64,000 nt of DNA from GCA-2693325 sp036343635 (GTDB taxonomy: Bacteria; Latescibacterota; UBA2968; UBA8231): positions 62,001-126,000 of the forward strand of contig JAYYVF010000067.1 of NCBI GenBank assembly GCA_036343635.1, in the 5' to 3' direction. Below, piece after piece: positions 44,579 through 53,635 of the stretch. Within the stretch, counting starts at the first letter, position 1. The number at the start of each line of letters is the position of its first letter. Made by a program: the position numbers and the translations under genes. Under the pieces are notes generated by a model. That model was not told where the DNA came from. It saw only the letters and a list, made by a program, of their open reading frames with translations, and made no database searches.

Positions 44579-46090
44579 TCATTTTTGATCCACCATCATT
44601 GTGCGAACTAGTTTGGCTGCATCTTCGGGCCGCTCACGAACCATATTCTGTATTCGACCTAATAAAATGTCATGGGGAGTCTCGGGACGTTCAAATTCCT
44701 CCTCTTCTACCTCACTCGCTAACTCACCTAAAACTTCCAATTCATCCTCTACACCAACGCCTCGTCCAATTGCTTGAATAATAAAACGTAGAGTAAATAA
44801 TGCGATGACTATACCCAGAACTTTTGCCACATTAAAAGCAATATTTGTCCAAAATTCCCAACGTTCTTCTGCTAAATCCGCTTCTCGAGCCCGAATTTCA
44901 CCAGTTTTGTCAAAGACCATCGGCACTACAGTTATTTGGTCACCCCGAGCTTGATCTAAACCAATAGCCTCTTTAGCCAAGTTTGCCAAATCATCAATCT
45001 CCTGCTGACTCCGAGTCTCTTCAACAAAATTACCCTCCGGAGTTATAACAACCTTTGTTTTATCAACCGTAAGAGCCATAGACAACTTAGAGATTGCCCC
45101 AATGGAACCCACAATATTCTGGACAGTCTCATTAACCTCATAATTTCGAACCGCCTGTTCTTCTGTCCCTTTCTCTGCAGATTGAGTCTCCTGAGTCTCT
45201 TCGCTAATAACAGTTCCACTTCCCGGATCAAGAGTCTTAAGCTGGGTCTGACGTTGATTAAAATCGAGTACAACATTTATTCGGACTCTAGAATTTTCAT
45301 TTCCAATAACCGAATTCATCAAGGTCTGCACTTTTTCCTCTAAGGCATTCTCGACTTGCTGTTGCAATTCAAATTGCTTATTGGCTATTTTAACTAATGG
45401 ATCCTTTTCTTCGGATAATAAATTACCTCCTCCGTCCAGTATAACTACATCGGCAATGTCTAACCCCTCTACACTTGCACTTAACAAATAGCCAATCGCA
45501 TCTATCCGTTCGCGCCTAAGCCTCACTCCACTATCCAAAGTAAGGGTAACCGATGCCGTAACAGGATTTTGTTCTTCTGTAAATAGTGAGGGCTCTGGAA
45601 TTACCAAATGAACACGCGAATTCCGCACTCCATCAATATTTATCAACGTTTGTTCAATTTCAGCCTGAAGTGCCCGTTGGTAATTTACCTTTTGTAAAAA
45701 ATCGGTCATGGCCAACTGCGCCTCATCAAAAATCTCGTAACCAATTCTTCCGCTTTTTGGGTACCCCTCTCCCGCTAACTGGACTCGTAATTCCATATAC
45801 CTTTTTTCCGGAACAATTATCGCAGTAGCATCTTGGCTCAGGCGATGTTCTACCTCTAAACCGCGCAGATAATTACTAATATCCGCTGCTTCGCTAAACT
45901 CTAGATTGGCATATAAAATTCGCCCCTCCCATTTGTCTGCATCTTGGGGCAACGTCGATAAAAATAGTAGCACAACAACAAAAGTTACCGTCACTCCACC
46001 CAAAACACTGACCCGTTTTACGACATCTGACTCACTCCACCAACTTCGTAACTTTTCAGTAGTTTCCGAAACCTGTGCCGGAATATTCAT
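44579..46090 (-). CDS. fliF: Flagellar MS-ring protein FliF
   Basis: MS-ring protein of 503 residues. A membrane helix near the N-terminus (about 28-45), the YscJ-like ring-building region (GYPKSGRIGYEIFDEAQLAMTDF, NVHLVIP-type motif as NSRVHLVIPEPSLF) and a second helix (about 415-435) are present. The acidic C-terminus ending RERPEDAAKLVRTMM is the part that in other bacteria binds FliG. Slightly shorter than the usual 530-570. Confidence 0.96.
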   Translation of the reverse strand: MNIPAQVSETTEKLRSWWSESDVVKRVSVLGGVTVTFVVVLLFLSTLPQDADKWEGRILYANLEFSEAADISNYLRGLEVEHRLSQDATAIIVPEKRYMELRVQLAGEGYPKSGRIGYEIFDEAQLAMTDFLQKVNYQRALQAEIEQTLINIDGVRNSRVHLVIPEPSLFTEEQNPVTASVTLTLDSGVRLRRERIDAIGYLLSASVEGLDIADVVILDGGGNLLSEEKDPLVKIANKQFELQQQVENALEEKVQTLMNSVIGNENSRVRINVVLDFNQRQTQLKTLDPGSGTVISEETQETQSAEKGTEEQAVRNYEVNETVQNIVGSIGAISKLSMALTVDKTKVVITPEGNFVEETRSQQEIDDLANLAKEAIGLDQARGDQITVVPMVFDKTGEIRAREADLAEERWEFWTNIAFNVAKVLGIVIALFTLRFIIQAIGRGVGVEDELEVLGELASEVEEEEFERPETPHDILLGRIQNMVRERPEDAAKLVRTMMVDQK

Positions 46091-46109
46091 TTCTCAATCT
46101 CCAAATGGG

Positions 46110-46442
46110 CTAGACCTGCATACGCATAAGTTCTTGATACCCCTCTAATACTTTATTTCTAATCTCCAACAGCAAATCGCGAGCGATCCCTGCTTCCTCA
46201 ACAGCTACCATAACTTGATGTATATCCGCTGCCTGGCCTGTGGCTAACATGTCAATAGCATGGCCAGCCTGGAATTGCAAATCGTTAACATCTTTTGCAA
46301 AATCTTTTACTAGCTCTGAGAAATCTTGACGCTCAACTTCATGGCCGAAGCGAATTTCTTTACCCGCGTTATCTTGAACCTCAATTCGACGTGTTCCGAT
46401 TTGACCATTATGATTAAAATTGCTTATCTGACTAATTGACAT
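46110..46442 (-). CDS. fliE: Flagellar hook-basal body protein FliE
   Basis: Rod-base protein of 110 residues that joins the MS ring to the rod. The C-terminal signature reads IHQVMVAVEEAGIARDLLLEIRNKVLEGYQELMRMQ (about 75-109; key residues V, E, A, L, R, N, Y, M). It lies in the usual order flgB-flgC-fliE-fliF, with two extra genes between flgC and fliE. Confidence 0.95.
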   Translation of the reverse strand: MSISQISNFNHNGQIGTRRIEVQDNAGKEIRFGHEVERQDFSELVKDFAKDVNDLQFQAGHAIDMLATGQAADIHQVMVAVEEAGIARDLLLEIRNKVLEGYQELMRMQV

Positions 46443-46445
46443 AGT

Positions 46446-47069
46446 CTACCTTATCTCGTTGCTAAAATAGTTCTGTAAAAGCAGCACTCGGGGCACATAT
46501 TCCTGCGTCTCTAGTGGCATTCGACCCGCTTCAACTGCGCTTGGGCCAGCATTATACGCCCAAAGAGCCAACTCAGTAGATCCAAAACGATCTAGTAATC
46601 GACGCAAATATCGAGTCCCCGATTCTATGTTCTGTTCGGGATCAAAACGGTCAGTCACCCCTAACTCTTTTGCTGTAATTGGCATAAGCTGCATCAATCC
46701 CGCTGCTCCTGCAGATGAAAGAGCCATAGGGTCTCCCCCAGATTCTACTTCAATAACTGCTTTAATCAGGTCTACCTCAACCTTATGTTTTTTCCCTGAT
46801 GATTCTATCAAATCTGAAAATGTAGCAACGCCGTTGGGGGCAACTATCCCCAAATTGCGCCTAGCATTGTTCTCTTCGATAATATTCCTTAATGACTGAT
46901 TATAGCTTACGCTACGCAAAATTAGTTCCTGTTTTGTATCGGCAACGAAACTCCGACTATACATGTTTCCTTCTGCTGACCCAGGCACTGAATGAACGTG
47001 AGCCACCCATAAGAGCACGGTGACCGACATGATCGATGGCTTGTTTATGTAAAAAGTCTTAATCCTCAT
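46446..47069 (-). CDS. Flagellar lytic transglycosylase (SLT domain)
   Basis: Exported peptidoglycan hydrolase of 207 residues. A signal-like N-terminus (about 1-33) leads to a goose-type SLT domain: catalytic glutamate about E109 in VIEVESGGDP, then SSAGAAGLMQLMP, and NIESGTRYLRRLL, YNAGPSAV. It would open the wall for the rod. It acts in place of the peptidoglycanase half of FlgJ. Its ATG overlaps the small upstream gene by four bases. Confidence 0.9.
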   Translation of the reverse strand: MRIKTFYINKPSIMSVTVLLWVAHVHSVPGSAEGNMYSRSFVADTKQELILRSVSYNQSLRNIIEENNARRNLGIVAPNGVATFSDLIESSGKKHKVEVDLIKAVIEVESGGDPMALSSAGAAGLMQLMPITAKELGVTDRFDPEQNIESGTRYLRRLLDRFGSTELALWAYNAGPSAVEAGRMPLETQEYVPRVLLLQNYFSNEIR

Positions 47070-47404
47070 CCAATAATGTCCAATAAGATACCACGAGCGT
47101 TAATTGCGTTCTGGGTTGCCGACTGGCCCCGTAAGTTGTACATCCCTGTTGATTTTTTCGAAGAGATCTCACTACCCTTAATCTCTGTTTCATCTTGTAT
47201 AAAAAATGAATCACGTAACGCACTTACTTCTTCACCTGTGAGTAACTGCTGTATTTCAGGCGAAGAATTTACAATGATATCATGCCTTTCTGGTACGATA
47301 TCTCTCGCGACATCTGTGACAGTTAAATCCACTCTTTTATTGAAAGTATCTATACGAGGCGATTTAATTCCGACGTTGGGTACGACTACGCGATCTATGT
47401 TCAT
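47066..47404 (-). CDS. Small unnamed flagellar-operon protein
   Basis: A protein of 112 residues that I cannot name. No signal peptide or helix. A middle segment LTGEEVSALRDSFF and a C-terminus of the form YNLRG...ARGILLDIIG resemble short unnamed proteins seen at this place (between flgC and fliE) in other phyla. It is coupled on the downstream side to the transglycosylase. It may be an adaptor for it, since FlgJ-N (rod cap) is otherwise missing here; that is inference. Confidence 0.6.
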   Translation of the reverse strand: MNIDRVVVPNVGIKSPRIDTFNKRVDLTVTDVARDIVPERHDIIVNSSPEIQQLLTGEEVSALRDSFFIQDETEIKGSEISSKKSTGMYNLRGQSATQNAINARGILLDIIG

Positions 47405-47426
47405 AACTCACCCTTTAACGATCTAT

Positions 47427-47924
47427 CTATATATCCAAGGCTCTATTTGCCATGTCTTTGGCCGCATTCATTACGGTAATATTTGCCTCGTAAGCTCTTG
47501 ACGCTGCAATCATATCGACCATTTCAGTAATTGTATTTACGTCAGGATATAGCACCATACCATCCTCACGTGCATCGGGATGATTCGGATCATAAACCAT
47601 TCGAGGTTTCACCGGCTCTTCACGAATTTCCTGACTCATCACCCCAGAACCTAGAAAAAATTCACCCGGGCGAGGTTCAGCTTCGGAGAGATGTTTACTA
47701 TCTGTTCGACGTAAACGATTTCCTTCCCGATCCAACAAAACAGAGAACTTGCTTAATTTTGGGGCTTCGAGCATAACCACACGCCTGCGTTTGTATGGTC
47801 CACCTTCATCAGTTCGAGTGGTATCTACGTTGGCTAAATTACTCGCTATAGCCGTAAGCTTACGGCGTTGAGCACTTAGGCCAGTGGAGCTAATGTCTAG
47901 CGTATCAAATATTTGCATAACCAT
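47427..47924 (-). CDS. flgC: Flagellar proximal rod protein FlgC
   Basis: Rod protein of 165 residues. FDTLDISSTGLSAQRRKL and SNLANVDTTRT mark the N-terminus; the C-terminus reads VDMIAASRAYEANITVMNAAKDM (about 140-162). Two ATG codons six bases apart are possible starts; AAAGGG precedes both. It lies 9 bases behind flgB. Confidence 0.94.
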   Translation of the reverse strand: MVMQIFDTLDISSTGLSAQRRKLTAIASNLANVDTTRTDEGGPYKRRRVVMLEAPKLSKFSVLLDREGNRLRRTDSKHLSEAEPRPGEFFLGSGVMSQEIREEPVKPRMVYDPNHPDAREDGMVLYPDVNTITEMVDMIAASRAYEANITVMNAAKDMANRALDI

Positions 47925-47933
47925 AAATCCCTT

Positions 47934-48347
47934 TTAGGATACCCGCCCCGATATACTCTTTCTCAATCCATCAAATTGGCCACGAATTAATCGTTGCCCT
48001 GCATTAAAAAAGAGGTGATTTTCTGCCAAATCTGCCATTTCTCGATCAATATCAACATTATTAAGCCCGGAATCATTAAGGCCGCTCTCAGCTTCAAAAA
48101 CAGTGGGGTTCTCAATGGGTTTTGGAATAGAAACATGACGAGAATCAGTAGTCCTCCCCTCAACAGGAGGTTTTTCGACAAAAGATTTCAAATATTCAAG
48201 GAACTTTACGTCCTGCTTCCGATAACCTTTTGTCGATACATTTGCAATGTTATTTGCTATAACACGCTGACGAAGCTGTGTAACATCTAATACCGCGTTA
48301 AGTACCGGAACCTTCGTTTTGTTGAAAATAACTTTGTCCAACAGCAT
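47934..48347 (-). CDS. flgB: Flagellar proximal rod protein FlgB
   Basis: Rod protein of 137 residues. The N-terminus has LRQRVIANNIANVSTKGYRKQDV; the C-terminus has DREMADLAENHLFFNAGQRLI. ATG at 48347 is preceded by GGAGGAG; a longer frame upstream would run through the sigma-54 promoter and is rejected. It is the first gene of the operon extending to fliN. Confidence 0.93.
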   Translation of the reverse strand: MLLDKVIFNKTKVPVLNAVLDVTQLRQRVIANNIANVSTKGYRKQDVKFLEYLKSFVEKPPVEGRTTDSRHVSIPKPIENPTVFEAESGLNDSGLNNVDIDREMADLAENHLFFNAGQRLIRGQFDGLRKSISGRVS

Positions 48348-48385
48348 TTTAATGCTCCTCCTTAAGTATCTATGTTTGCTACAAG

Positions 48386-48401
48386 CGCAATTATTGTGCC
48401 A
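48386..48401 (-). promoter_or_regulatory. Sigma-54 promoter before flgB
   Basis: Read on the minus strand the sequence is TGGCACAATAATTGCG, a near-perfect sigma-54 site (TGGCAC-N5-TTGC). The transcript would start near 48375, about 28 bases before the flgB ATG. Together with the site before fliO it puts both blocks of the basal-body genes under RpoN. Confidence 0.85.
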
Positions 48402-48603
48402 AAACACATAAAAAACCAAAGGAGTTGATTTACTGCTGTAATAGGAGTTGTAAGGCTTGGGAACAGAGATCTGTAAATAACAACAAGGATTTATAGGAGA
48501 TGCACTAATTCAGGGAAGAAAACCCCTCAACGGGAAACTATTTCCGCACCAAAGAATTAATGATTTGTAATAAAACAAAGAAAGAAATCCGTATTACTAA
48601 TAA

Positions 48604-49548
48604 TCAAATTCTCTCCGCTATTCTTGGACTTTTCCCGCCACGTTGCTGCGAGCTAGCAAACATATCACTCAACAACCCCGTCGAGAAAAACTGTATACCT
48701 ATAATAACCAACAAAATGCCTAAGAGTAACAAGGGATGCCTAGACTGAATATTGCCATATTCAATATGAAGAATGGCAATATATGAACAGATTGAAATCC
48801 CTCCCAGCGTAGACAATAGTCCCAAACTACCAAAAATATGCATCGGAGTATTCATGAAACGAACAATAAAGGTAATTGTCATCAAATCAAGGAACCCATT
48901 TAGCAGGCGTCTAACACCAAACTTAGATGCACCAAATCGACGAGGATGATGCTGAACAGGAATCTCTCCTACTCTATATCCACCCCAATGAGCAATTGCG
49001 GGAAGGAAACGATATAATTCTCCATACAAATACGGCAACACGTCTTCACATACCTCTCTACGATATATTTTTAATCCACAGTTAAAATCGTGCAACCTAA
49101 GCCCGGAAACTAAAGAAGTAACAAAGTTAAAAAAACGGGACGGGACCGTCTTACTAACAGGGTCATGCCTTTTCTTCTTCCAGCCTGAAACTACATCGAA
49201 TTTATCTGATAACGCATCTACTAGGCGCGGAATTTCCTGAGGGTCATCCTGCAAATCAGCATCCATAGTCACAATCAATTCACCACGAGCTTCCTTAAAA
49301 CCTGCAGCTAAAGCAGAAGCTTTCCGACTATTCCTACGAAAACGAACCGCCCGAAGATACAAATATTTGGAGCTAAGACTCCTAAGGGTTTCAAAAGACC
49401 CATCAGTGCTACCATCATCTACGAATATCACTTCGTACTTCTTTTCAAGGGACTCTAATACTGGATAAAGTTGGCTACACAGATGTGGCAAACTTTCTTC
49501 CTCATTAAACACTGGAATAACTACAGTCAAAAAAATCTCGCTTGTCAT
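48604..49548 (-). CDS. Polyprenyl-phosphate glycosyltransferase, GT2 (DPM1/GtrB-like)
   Basis: Family 2 glycosyltransferase of 314 residues with two C-terminal membrane helices. VVIPVFNEEESLPHL, DDGSTDGS and the metal site DADLQDDP are intact; NCGLKIYRREV and a QHHPRRFGASKF loop are typical of enzymes that load a sugar on polyprenyl phosphate. ATG at 49548 has AAAGG upstream. It sits upstream of the flgB promoter; a link to flagellin or envelope glycosylation is possible but unsupported. Confidence 0.85.
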   Translation of the reverse strand: MTSEIFLTVVIPVFNEEESLPHLCSQLYPVLESLEKKYEVIFVDDGSTDGSFETLRSLSSKYLYLRAVRFRRNSRKASALAAGFKEARGELIVTMDADLQDDPQEIPRLVDALSDKFDVVSGWKKKRHDPVSKTVPSRFFNFVTSLVSGLRLHDFNCGLKIYRREVCEDVLPYLYGELYRFLPAIAHWGGYRVGEIPVQHHPRRFGASKFGVRRLLNGFLDLMTITFIVRFMNTPMHIFGSLGLLSTLGGISICSYIAILHIEYGNIQSRHPLLLLGILLVIIGIQFFSTGLLSDMFASSQQRGGKSPRIAERI

Positions 49549-49661
49549 TAACAACCTTTCCGGTATATCGCAACATCTTTCCAATTAATTACCACAGTAC
49601 AAGACAGATGAAATATTGAAATCCAAGATAAAATTTTATTATTAAACATTAAAGTTCAGAC

Positions 49662-50912
49662 TTAAATTTCATTCGCATCTGCAGACTTATATTTCCATTG
49701 GGCTATTTCGCTCTTTAGAATACTCAACTCACGCTCCAATTTTGTGCGCTCCGTATGAACCGACCTAGAAATACTTCGAAGATAGAATTTTGTTGCACTA
49801 AAAAAATTTTCTTTTACGACTAATGAATCCCCCTCCATGACAGCCAATTGGGCTCTTTTCCAATGGCGACGTGCCAAACGGTATGTATAATTTCGCTCTA
49901 AATCATTAACTGATCGCAAAACATTTAGTGCGTCTCCAGAATAACTCCGTTTATATATCATTGCCAAAGTAACAAAGGCGTAATCTACGTGAAGCTGATG
50001 TTTCTTGCGATCAATCCCCTCTCGCATAGCTGCGTCACGGTGTGTTTTACCTAATTCAAGAAGGTACTCATTTATTGCTGTTTCTAAACGATCTTTATTA
50101 AGCAACCCAGCGGCCCCACTTTGTTGGGTCCCTTCTACACGAGCACGAGTTTTTTCAAGGTTTTCTTCTAACATCTGAAATCTAGTAACTATAGCCGCTT
50201 CTATGTGTCGGATTCGTTCTTGAGTCCAATAATCTGAATTAATATTTTTCTCAACAGATCGTCTTTCTAATATTTCGTACATAGCATGTAACTTATTGAA
50301 AAAACCTACCATGAAATGTGGACTGATTGCATCAATACCACGATCCTCCTTCATAAGCAACAATGCATAGGCCAAATTTTCTCGGACTCCCCTCAATAAT
50401 CCTTTCTCACTTGCATCAGAGTCTACCAGGGCAGAAGCTGCCATAGAGTCAAAATACAACGGGTCTTCCAAGGCGGGCTTATTTACAACCTTTTGTCTGC
50501 GTTCGTAGGATGCCTTTCGTTTTGCCCCCAGAACAAAATATTCGTCGAGGAATAAATTAAGATCCGCTTTATTCTTAATTAATTGATGAGCTTCTTTAAA
50601 CCAATCTTCGTCAATTAAATCACGTGTGTGTTCGATCCGACCTAGAATCATTTGGACTACTTCGCGGCGTAATTCATCTTCACTCAGTTCATCATCAAGC
50701 TCTGCAGTTTCTACAAAAACCACTTCATCTCCTTCCAATGAAGCGTCATCGTGAGATATAGGAGTGACTGGGGAAGGATCTTCTGTCCAAACAACAATTA
50801 GGCCACCTAGTGCTACCACTATACAAAAGGCACCTATAGAAAATAAAACTCTAGGATTTAACTTTATGAGAAAATCTCTAAGAACATCAAGGTTGATTTT
50901 TGTAAAATTCAT
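49662..50912 (-). CDS. Unknown membrane-anchored helical protein
   Basis: A protein of 416 residues that I do not recognise. One membrane helix near the N-terminus (about 22-43) is followed by an acidic stretch and a long mostly helical soluble part rich in Arg, Lys and Glu, probably periplasmic. ATG at 50912 is chosen over an earlier one because the membrane anchor follows directly. Divergent from mpl. Function unknown. Confidence 0.65.
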   Translation of the reverse strand: MNFTKINLDVLRDFLIKLNPRVLFSIGAFCIVVALGGLIVVWTEDPSPVTPISHDDASLEGDEVVFVETAELDDELSEDELRREVVQMILGRIEHTRDLIDEDWFKEAHQLIKNKADLNLFLDEYFVLGAKRKASYERRQKVVNKPALEDPLYFDSMAASALVDSDASEKGLLRGVRENLAYALLLMKEDRGIDAISPHFMVGFFNKLHAMYEILERRSVEKNINSDYWTQERIRHIEAAIVTRFQMLEENLEKTRARVEGTQQSGAAGLLNKDRLETAINEYLLELGKTHRDAAMREGIDRKKHQLHVDYAFVTLAMIYKRSYSGDALNVLRSVNDLERNYTYRLARRHWKRAQLAVMEGDSLVVKENFFSATKFYLRSISRSVHTERTKLERELSILKSEIAQWKYKSADANEI

Positions 50913-51010
50913 TACAGTCTCGCTCCGGTATCTCCCAAATTTAATTGAGCATGTGTAGCGATGCAACAATACGCCTTGACATCTAGTGCTAATGATAAGA
51001 ATATAGGCCT

Positions 51011-52435
51011 ATGATACTAAAAGACGGAGCACATATCCATCTAATTGCTGCTTGTGGCACTGCCATGGGTTCGCTTGCAATTATGCTAAAAGAGCGTGGT
51101 TTCCGCATTACTGGTTCAGATAAACAGGTTTACCCCCCAATGAGTACATATCTCAAAGATGCAGGTATAGAATTAATTGAGGGATTCTCGGCATCAAATA
51201 TAAGTCATGATACCGACCTAGTAATCGTGGGTAATGCCGTATCCCGTGGAAACCCTGAAATAGAAGCAACTCTTGACTCTCACATCCCCTATTCTAGTAT
51301 GCCGGAGATTTTGGGCAATTATTTTATTTCAGGACTACATTCAGTAGTTATCAGTGGGACCCACGGAAAGACCACCACAACGGCCATAACAGCCCACCTT
51401 TTTAGTGAGGCCGGACTAGACCCATCATTTTTAATAGCCGGAATACCAAACAATTTCAACCATTCACATAAGTTAGGTAAAGGAAAACACTTTATAATAG
51501 AGGGAGATGAGTACGATAGCGCCTATTTTGCCAAATGGTCAAAATTTTTCTACTACCTACCTCGAACATTAATAATAAATAATATAGAATTTGATCACGC
51601 CGATATATTTAAAGACTTAACAGAAATACTACGCTCCTTTCACCAATTAGTGAACATAGTTCCCAAATCTGGGCTAATTATAGCTAATATTGACGATGAA
51701 TCGGTAAAAGAGGTTATTAATTTTTCGCACGCCCCCATACAAACATTTGGTTTGGAGTCAGATGCTTATTGGCGAGCTGAAGAGATAGAGACCACACTAA
51801 CAGAAACAAAATTTACGCTTTGGCGAGGACAACAAGAATATGGACAGTTCCAGGTACCTTTACACGGGAAATTTAATATCCAAAATACTATAGCTGCAAT
51901 GATTGCAGGATTTAATGCAGGAATAGATATAGATTTAATAAGGACGGGAATAGCTTCCTTTAAAGGAGTCAAACGTCGACAGGAATTATTGGGTATATGG
52001 AACAACATAGTCGTTATCGATGACTTTGCTCATCACCCCACAGCTGTTGGAAACACGCTAACAGCAATAAGCCAATTGTATCCTAATCACCGTATGTGGG
52101 CACTTTTCGAACCAGCTAGTTCAACTAATTCTAGAGCAATATTTGAAGAAGATTATATCAGGGCTCTGTCTACTGCCTCGAACATCATCATTGGCCAAGT
52201 CCCGCGGCCGGACCGAGCCCGTATGGATCCCCCTTTCATCCCACAAAGAGTAGTAGATAAACTCAATACGAGAGGGAAACACGCTTGGTGTTTTGAAAGT
52301 CCGGAACAGATTTCTTTACACCTTCTGGAAAACACACAAAGCGGAGACGTGGTCGTATTTCTTAGTAACGGTGGTTTTTCCGGCATTCAAAAAACTTTCA
52401 TAAAAACACTAGAAACATCCTATGCCAAAAACTAA
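51011..52435 (+). CDS. mpl: UDP-N-acetylmuramate:murein tripeptide ligase
   Basis: Mur ligase of 474 residues of the Mpl type, which recycles L-Ala-gamma-D-Glu-DAP onto UDP-MurNAc. The N-terminus HIHLIAACGTAMGSLA and TGSDKQVYPPMS distinguish it from MurC. The ATP loop is SGTHGKTTTT; EGDEYDSAYF and VIDDFAHHPTAV are conserved. It implies meso-DAP peptidoglycan and wall recycling, as in didermic bacteria. MurC itself is not in the window; Mpl and MurC can be confused, but the N-terminus favours Mpl. Confidence 0.92.
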   Translation: MILKDGAHIHLIAACGTAMGSLAIMLKERGFRITGSDKQVYPPMSTYLKDAGIELIEGFSASNISHDTDLVIVGNAVSRGNPEIEATLDSHIPYSSMPEILGNYFISGLHSVVISGTHGKTTTTAITAHLFSEAGLDPSFLIAGIPNNFNHSHKLGKGKHFIIEGDEYDSAYFAKWSKFFYYLPRTLIINNIEFDHADIFKDLTEILRSFHQLVNIVPKSGLIIANIDDESVKEVINFSHAPIQTFGLESDAYWRAEEIETTLTETKFTLWRGQQEYGQFQVPLHGKFNIQNTIAAMIAGFNAGIDIDLIRTGIASFKGVKRRQELLGIWNNIVVIDDFAHHPTAVGNTLTAISQLYPNHRMWALFEPASSTNSRAIFEEDYIRALSTASNIIIGQVPRPDRARMDPPFIPQRVVDKLNTRGKHAWCFESPEQISLHLLENTQSGDVVVFLSNGGFSGIQKTFIKTLETSYAKN

Positions 52436-53324
52436 ATCAAACTACTTGGTGTTCGTTATTGGGTTATTATCGTTATCGGTAACAACTTACGCCCAAGACC
52501 CTCATATTCTACGTCTCTCTGAACAATTGGAAAGTAAAAGTCTAAGCGTTCGTCGACAGGCTGCAATTTCACTAGGGCGTGCCAGCTTTCCTCAAAGCGT
52601 AAAACTACTTCGGGCCGCATTTTTGCGTGAAGTTGAAATCGAAATTCGTATAGAAATTATCAAAGCGTTGCGTCATATCGTCTTCCAACGATACCCCGGA
52701 TATAGAGAAGCTTTATACGCTCTCGGCGATGCTTCAAATGCAGACGTGGAAAAAAATAATTTGGTACGACTACGTGCGAGCCAAGCTTTATGGGAAGCTA
52801 GTAAAAAAGACCTTTTAAACCCAATTCCTTTTCTGAGAAGAAACTTGAATGACCCAAGTACGGAATTAAGATTGTCGGCCGTTGCGATGTTACGCAAAAT
52901 AGGGACTCCGCAAACTATCGAGGCTTTAGGACAGTCAGCGACGGATAAAAACCAACAAGAAACAGTTAGACTAAAATCGATCGAAGCTATTGGAGCCATA
53001 TCGCTTTCAGATCCAGGTATAGTAGGTCGCGAAATCGCAGCCAAGAACCGAAGAACAACTCAACTGCTTGGCCAACCTCCACTACTGGACGAGGGGAGCG
53101 TACAAAAACGCCATCAACGCCAGATTTGGTATCTATCTCAAGTTGCTAAGGATTCTAACAATAGCGACACTCTTGTTTTAAGAGCTATAAAATCTATAGG
53201 TCAGGTAAAAGATAAATCTTCCATAGAAAGTCTTGAAATGATAATAAATACTCATGCGGATCCCTCAGTTAGAAAACAAGCTATACGCGTATTAAGCCAT
53301 GTATTAGCAAGACAATACGAATAG
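52422..53324 (+). CDS. Periplasmic HEAT-repeat protein
   Basis: A protein of 300 residues with a signal peptide (cleavage after YAQ about residue 25) and about five HEAT-like helical repeats (SVRRQAAISLGRASFPQSVK, ELRLSAVAMLRKIGTPQTIE, SVRKQAIRVLSHVLA). The start overlaps mpl by 14 bases. Such repeats bind proteins; a role in the envelope next to wall recycling is inferred only from position. Confidence 0.8.
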   Translation: MPKTKSNYLVFVIGLLSLSVTTYAQDPHILRLSEQLESKSLSVRRQAAISLGRASFPQSVKLLRAAFLREVEIEIRIEIIKALRHIVFQRYPGYREALYALGDASNADVEKNNLVRLRASQALWEASKKDLLNPIPFLRRNLNDPSTELRLSAVAMLRKIGTPQTIEALGQSATDKNQQETVRLKSIEAIGAISLSDPGIVGREIAAKNRRTTQLLGQPPLLDEGSVQKRHQRQIWYLSQVAKDSNNSDTLVLRAIKSIGQVKDKSSIESLEMIINTHADPSVRKQAIRVLSHVLARQYE

Positions 53325-53524
53325 TCTTTCCCCCTTGAATCCAATATGTCAACGAAATCAACATCAACTCAAGAGAAAAGACATAAACGGGTTCAACCGG
53401 AACAGAAGGTTATTTTAAAATGGAAAGAATATTTATAAAACGACAAACTACCTTAAACTCATCTTCAAAATAAATAACTTTATCAAAAAATAGGGGTTTC
53501 TGAAGTAAGGTCTAAAACTTCAAG

Positions 53525-53568
53525 AATATAAAAATAGCGTGGTTTATAACTCCCGTTACAAACCACGC
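53525..53568 (-). terminator. Intrinsic terminator of envelope operon
   Basis: On the minus strand 53568-53560 pairs with 53545-53537 (nine pairs), then after one mismatch four more pairs close a four-base loop. A T-rich run follows at 53536-53525. It lies about 70 bases behind the DUF4159 stop. On the plus strand no T-run follows, so it acts on the minus-strand operon. Confidence 0.75.
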
Positions 53569-53597
53569 CGCATGATTCTATGCCTCTTTCAACCGTC

Positions 53598-53633
53598 ACA
53601 AAAAACTTAATTTACACAAAAAACTTAATTTAC
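53598..53633. repeat. Exact 18-base tandem duplication
   Basis: The unit ACAAAAAACTTAATTTAC occurs at 53598-53615 and again at 53616-53633 without change. It lies two bases after the DUF4159 stop codon. Most simply a slippage duplication. Confidence 0.9.
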
Positions 53634-53635
53634 GT

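Larger units (their letters stand above)
53325..53635. other. Convergent intergenic region (311 bases)
   Basis: It separates the HEAT gene from the end of the ExbBD operon. It holds a strong hairpin terminator for the minus strand (53537-53568) and an exact 18-base tandem duplication (53598-53633). The rest is AT-rich with no gene recognised. Confidence 0.7.

Noticed and set aside
53598..53633. Tandem duplication as a possible CRISPR or phage attachment site
   Set aside because: Two adjacent copies without spacers, no integrase and no tRNA nearby; slippage explains it.
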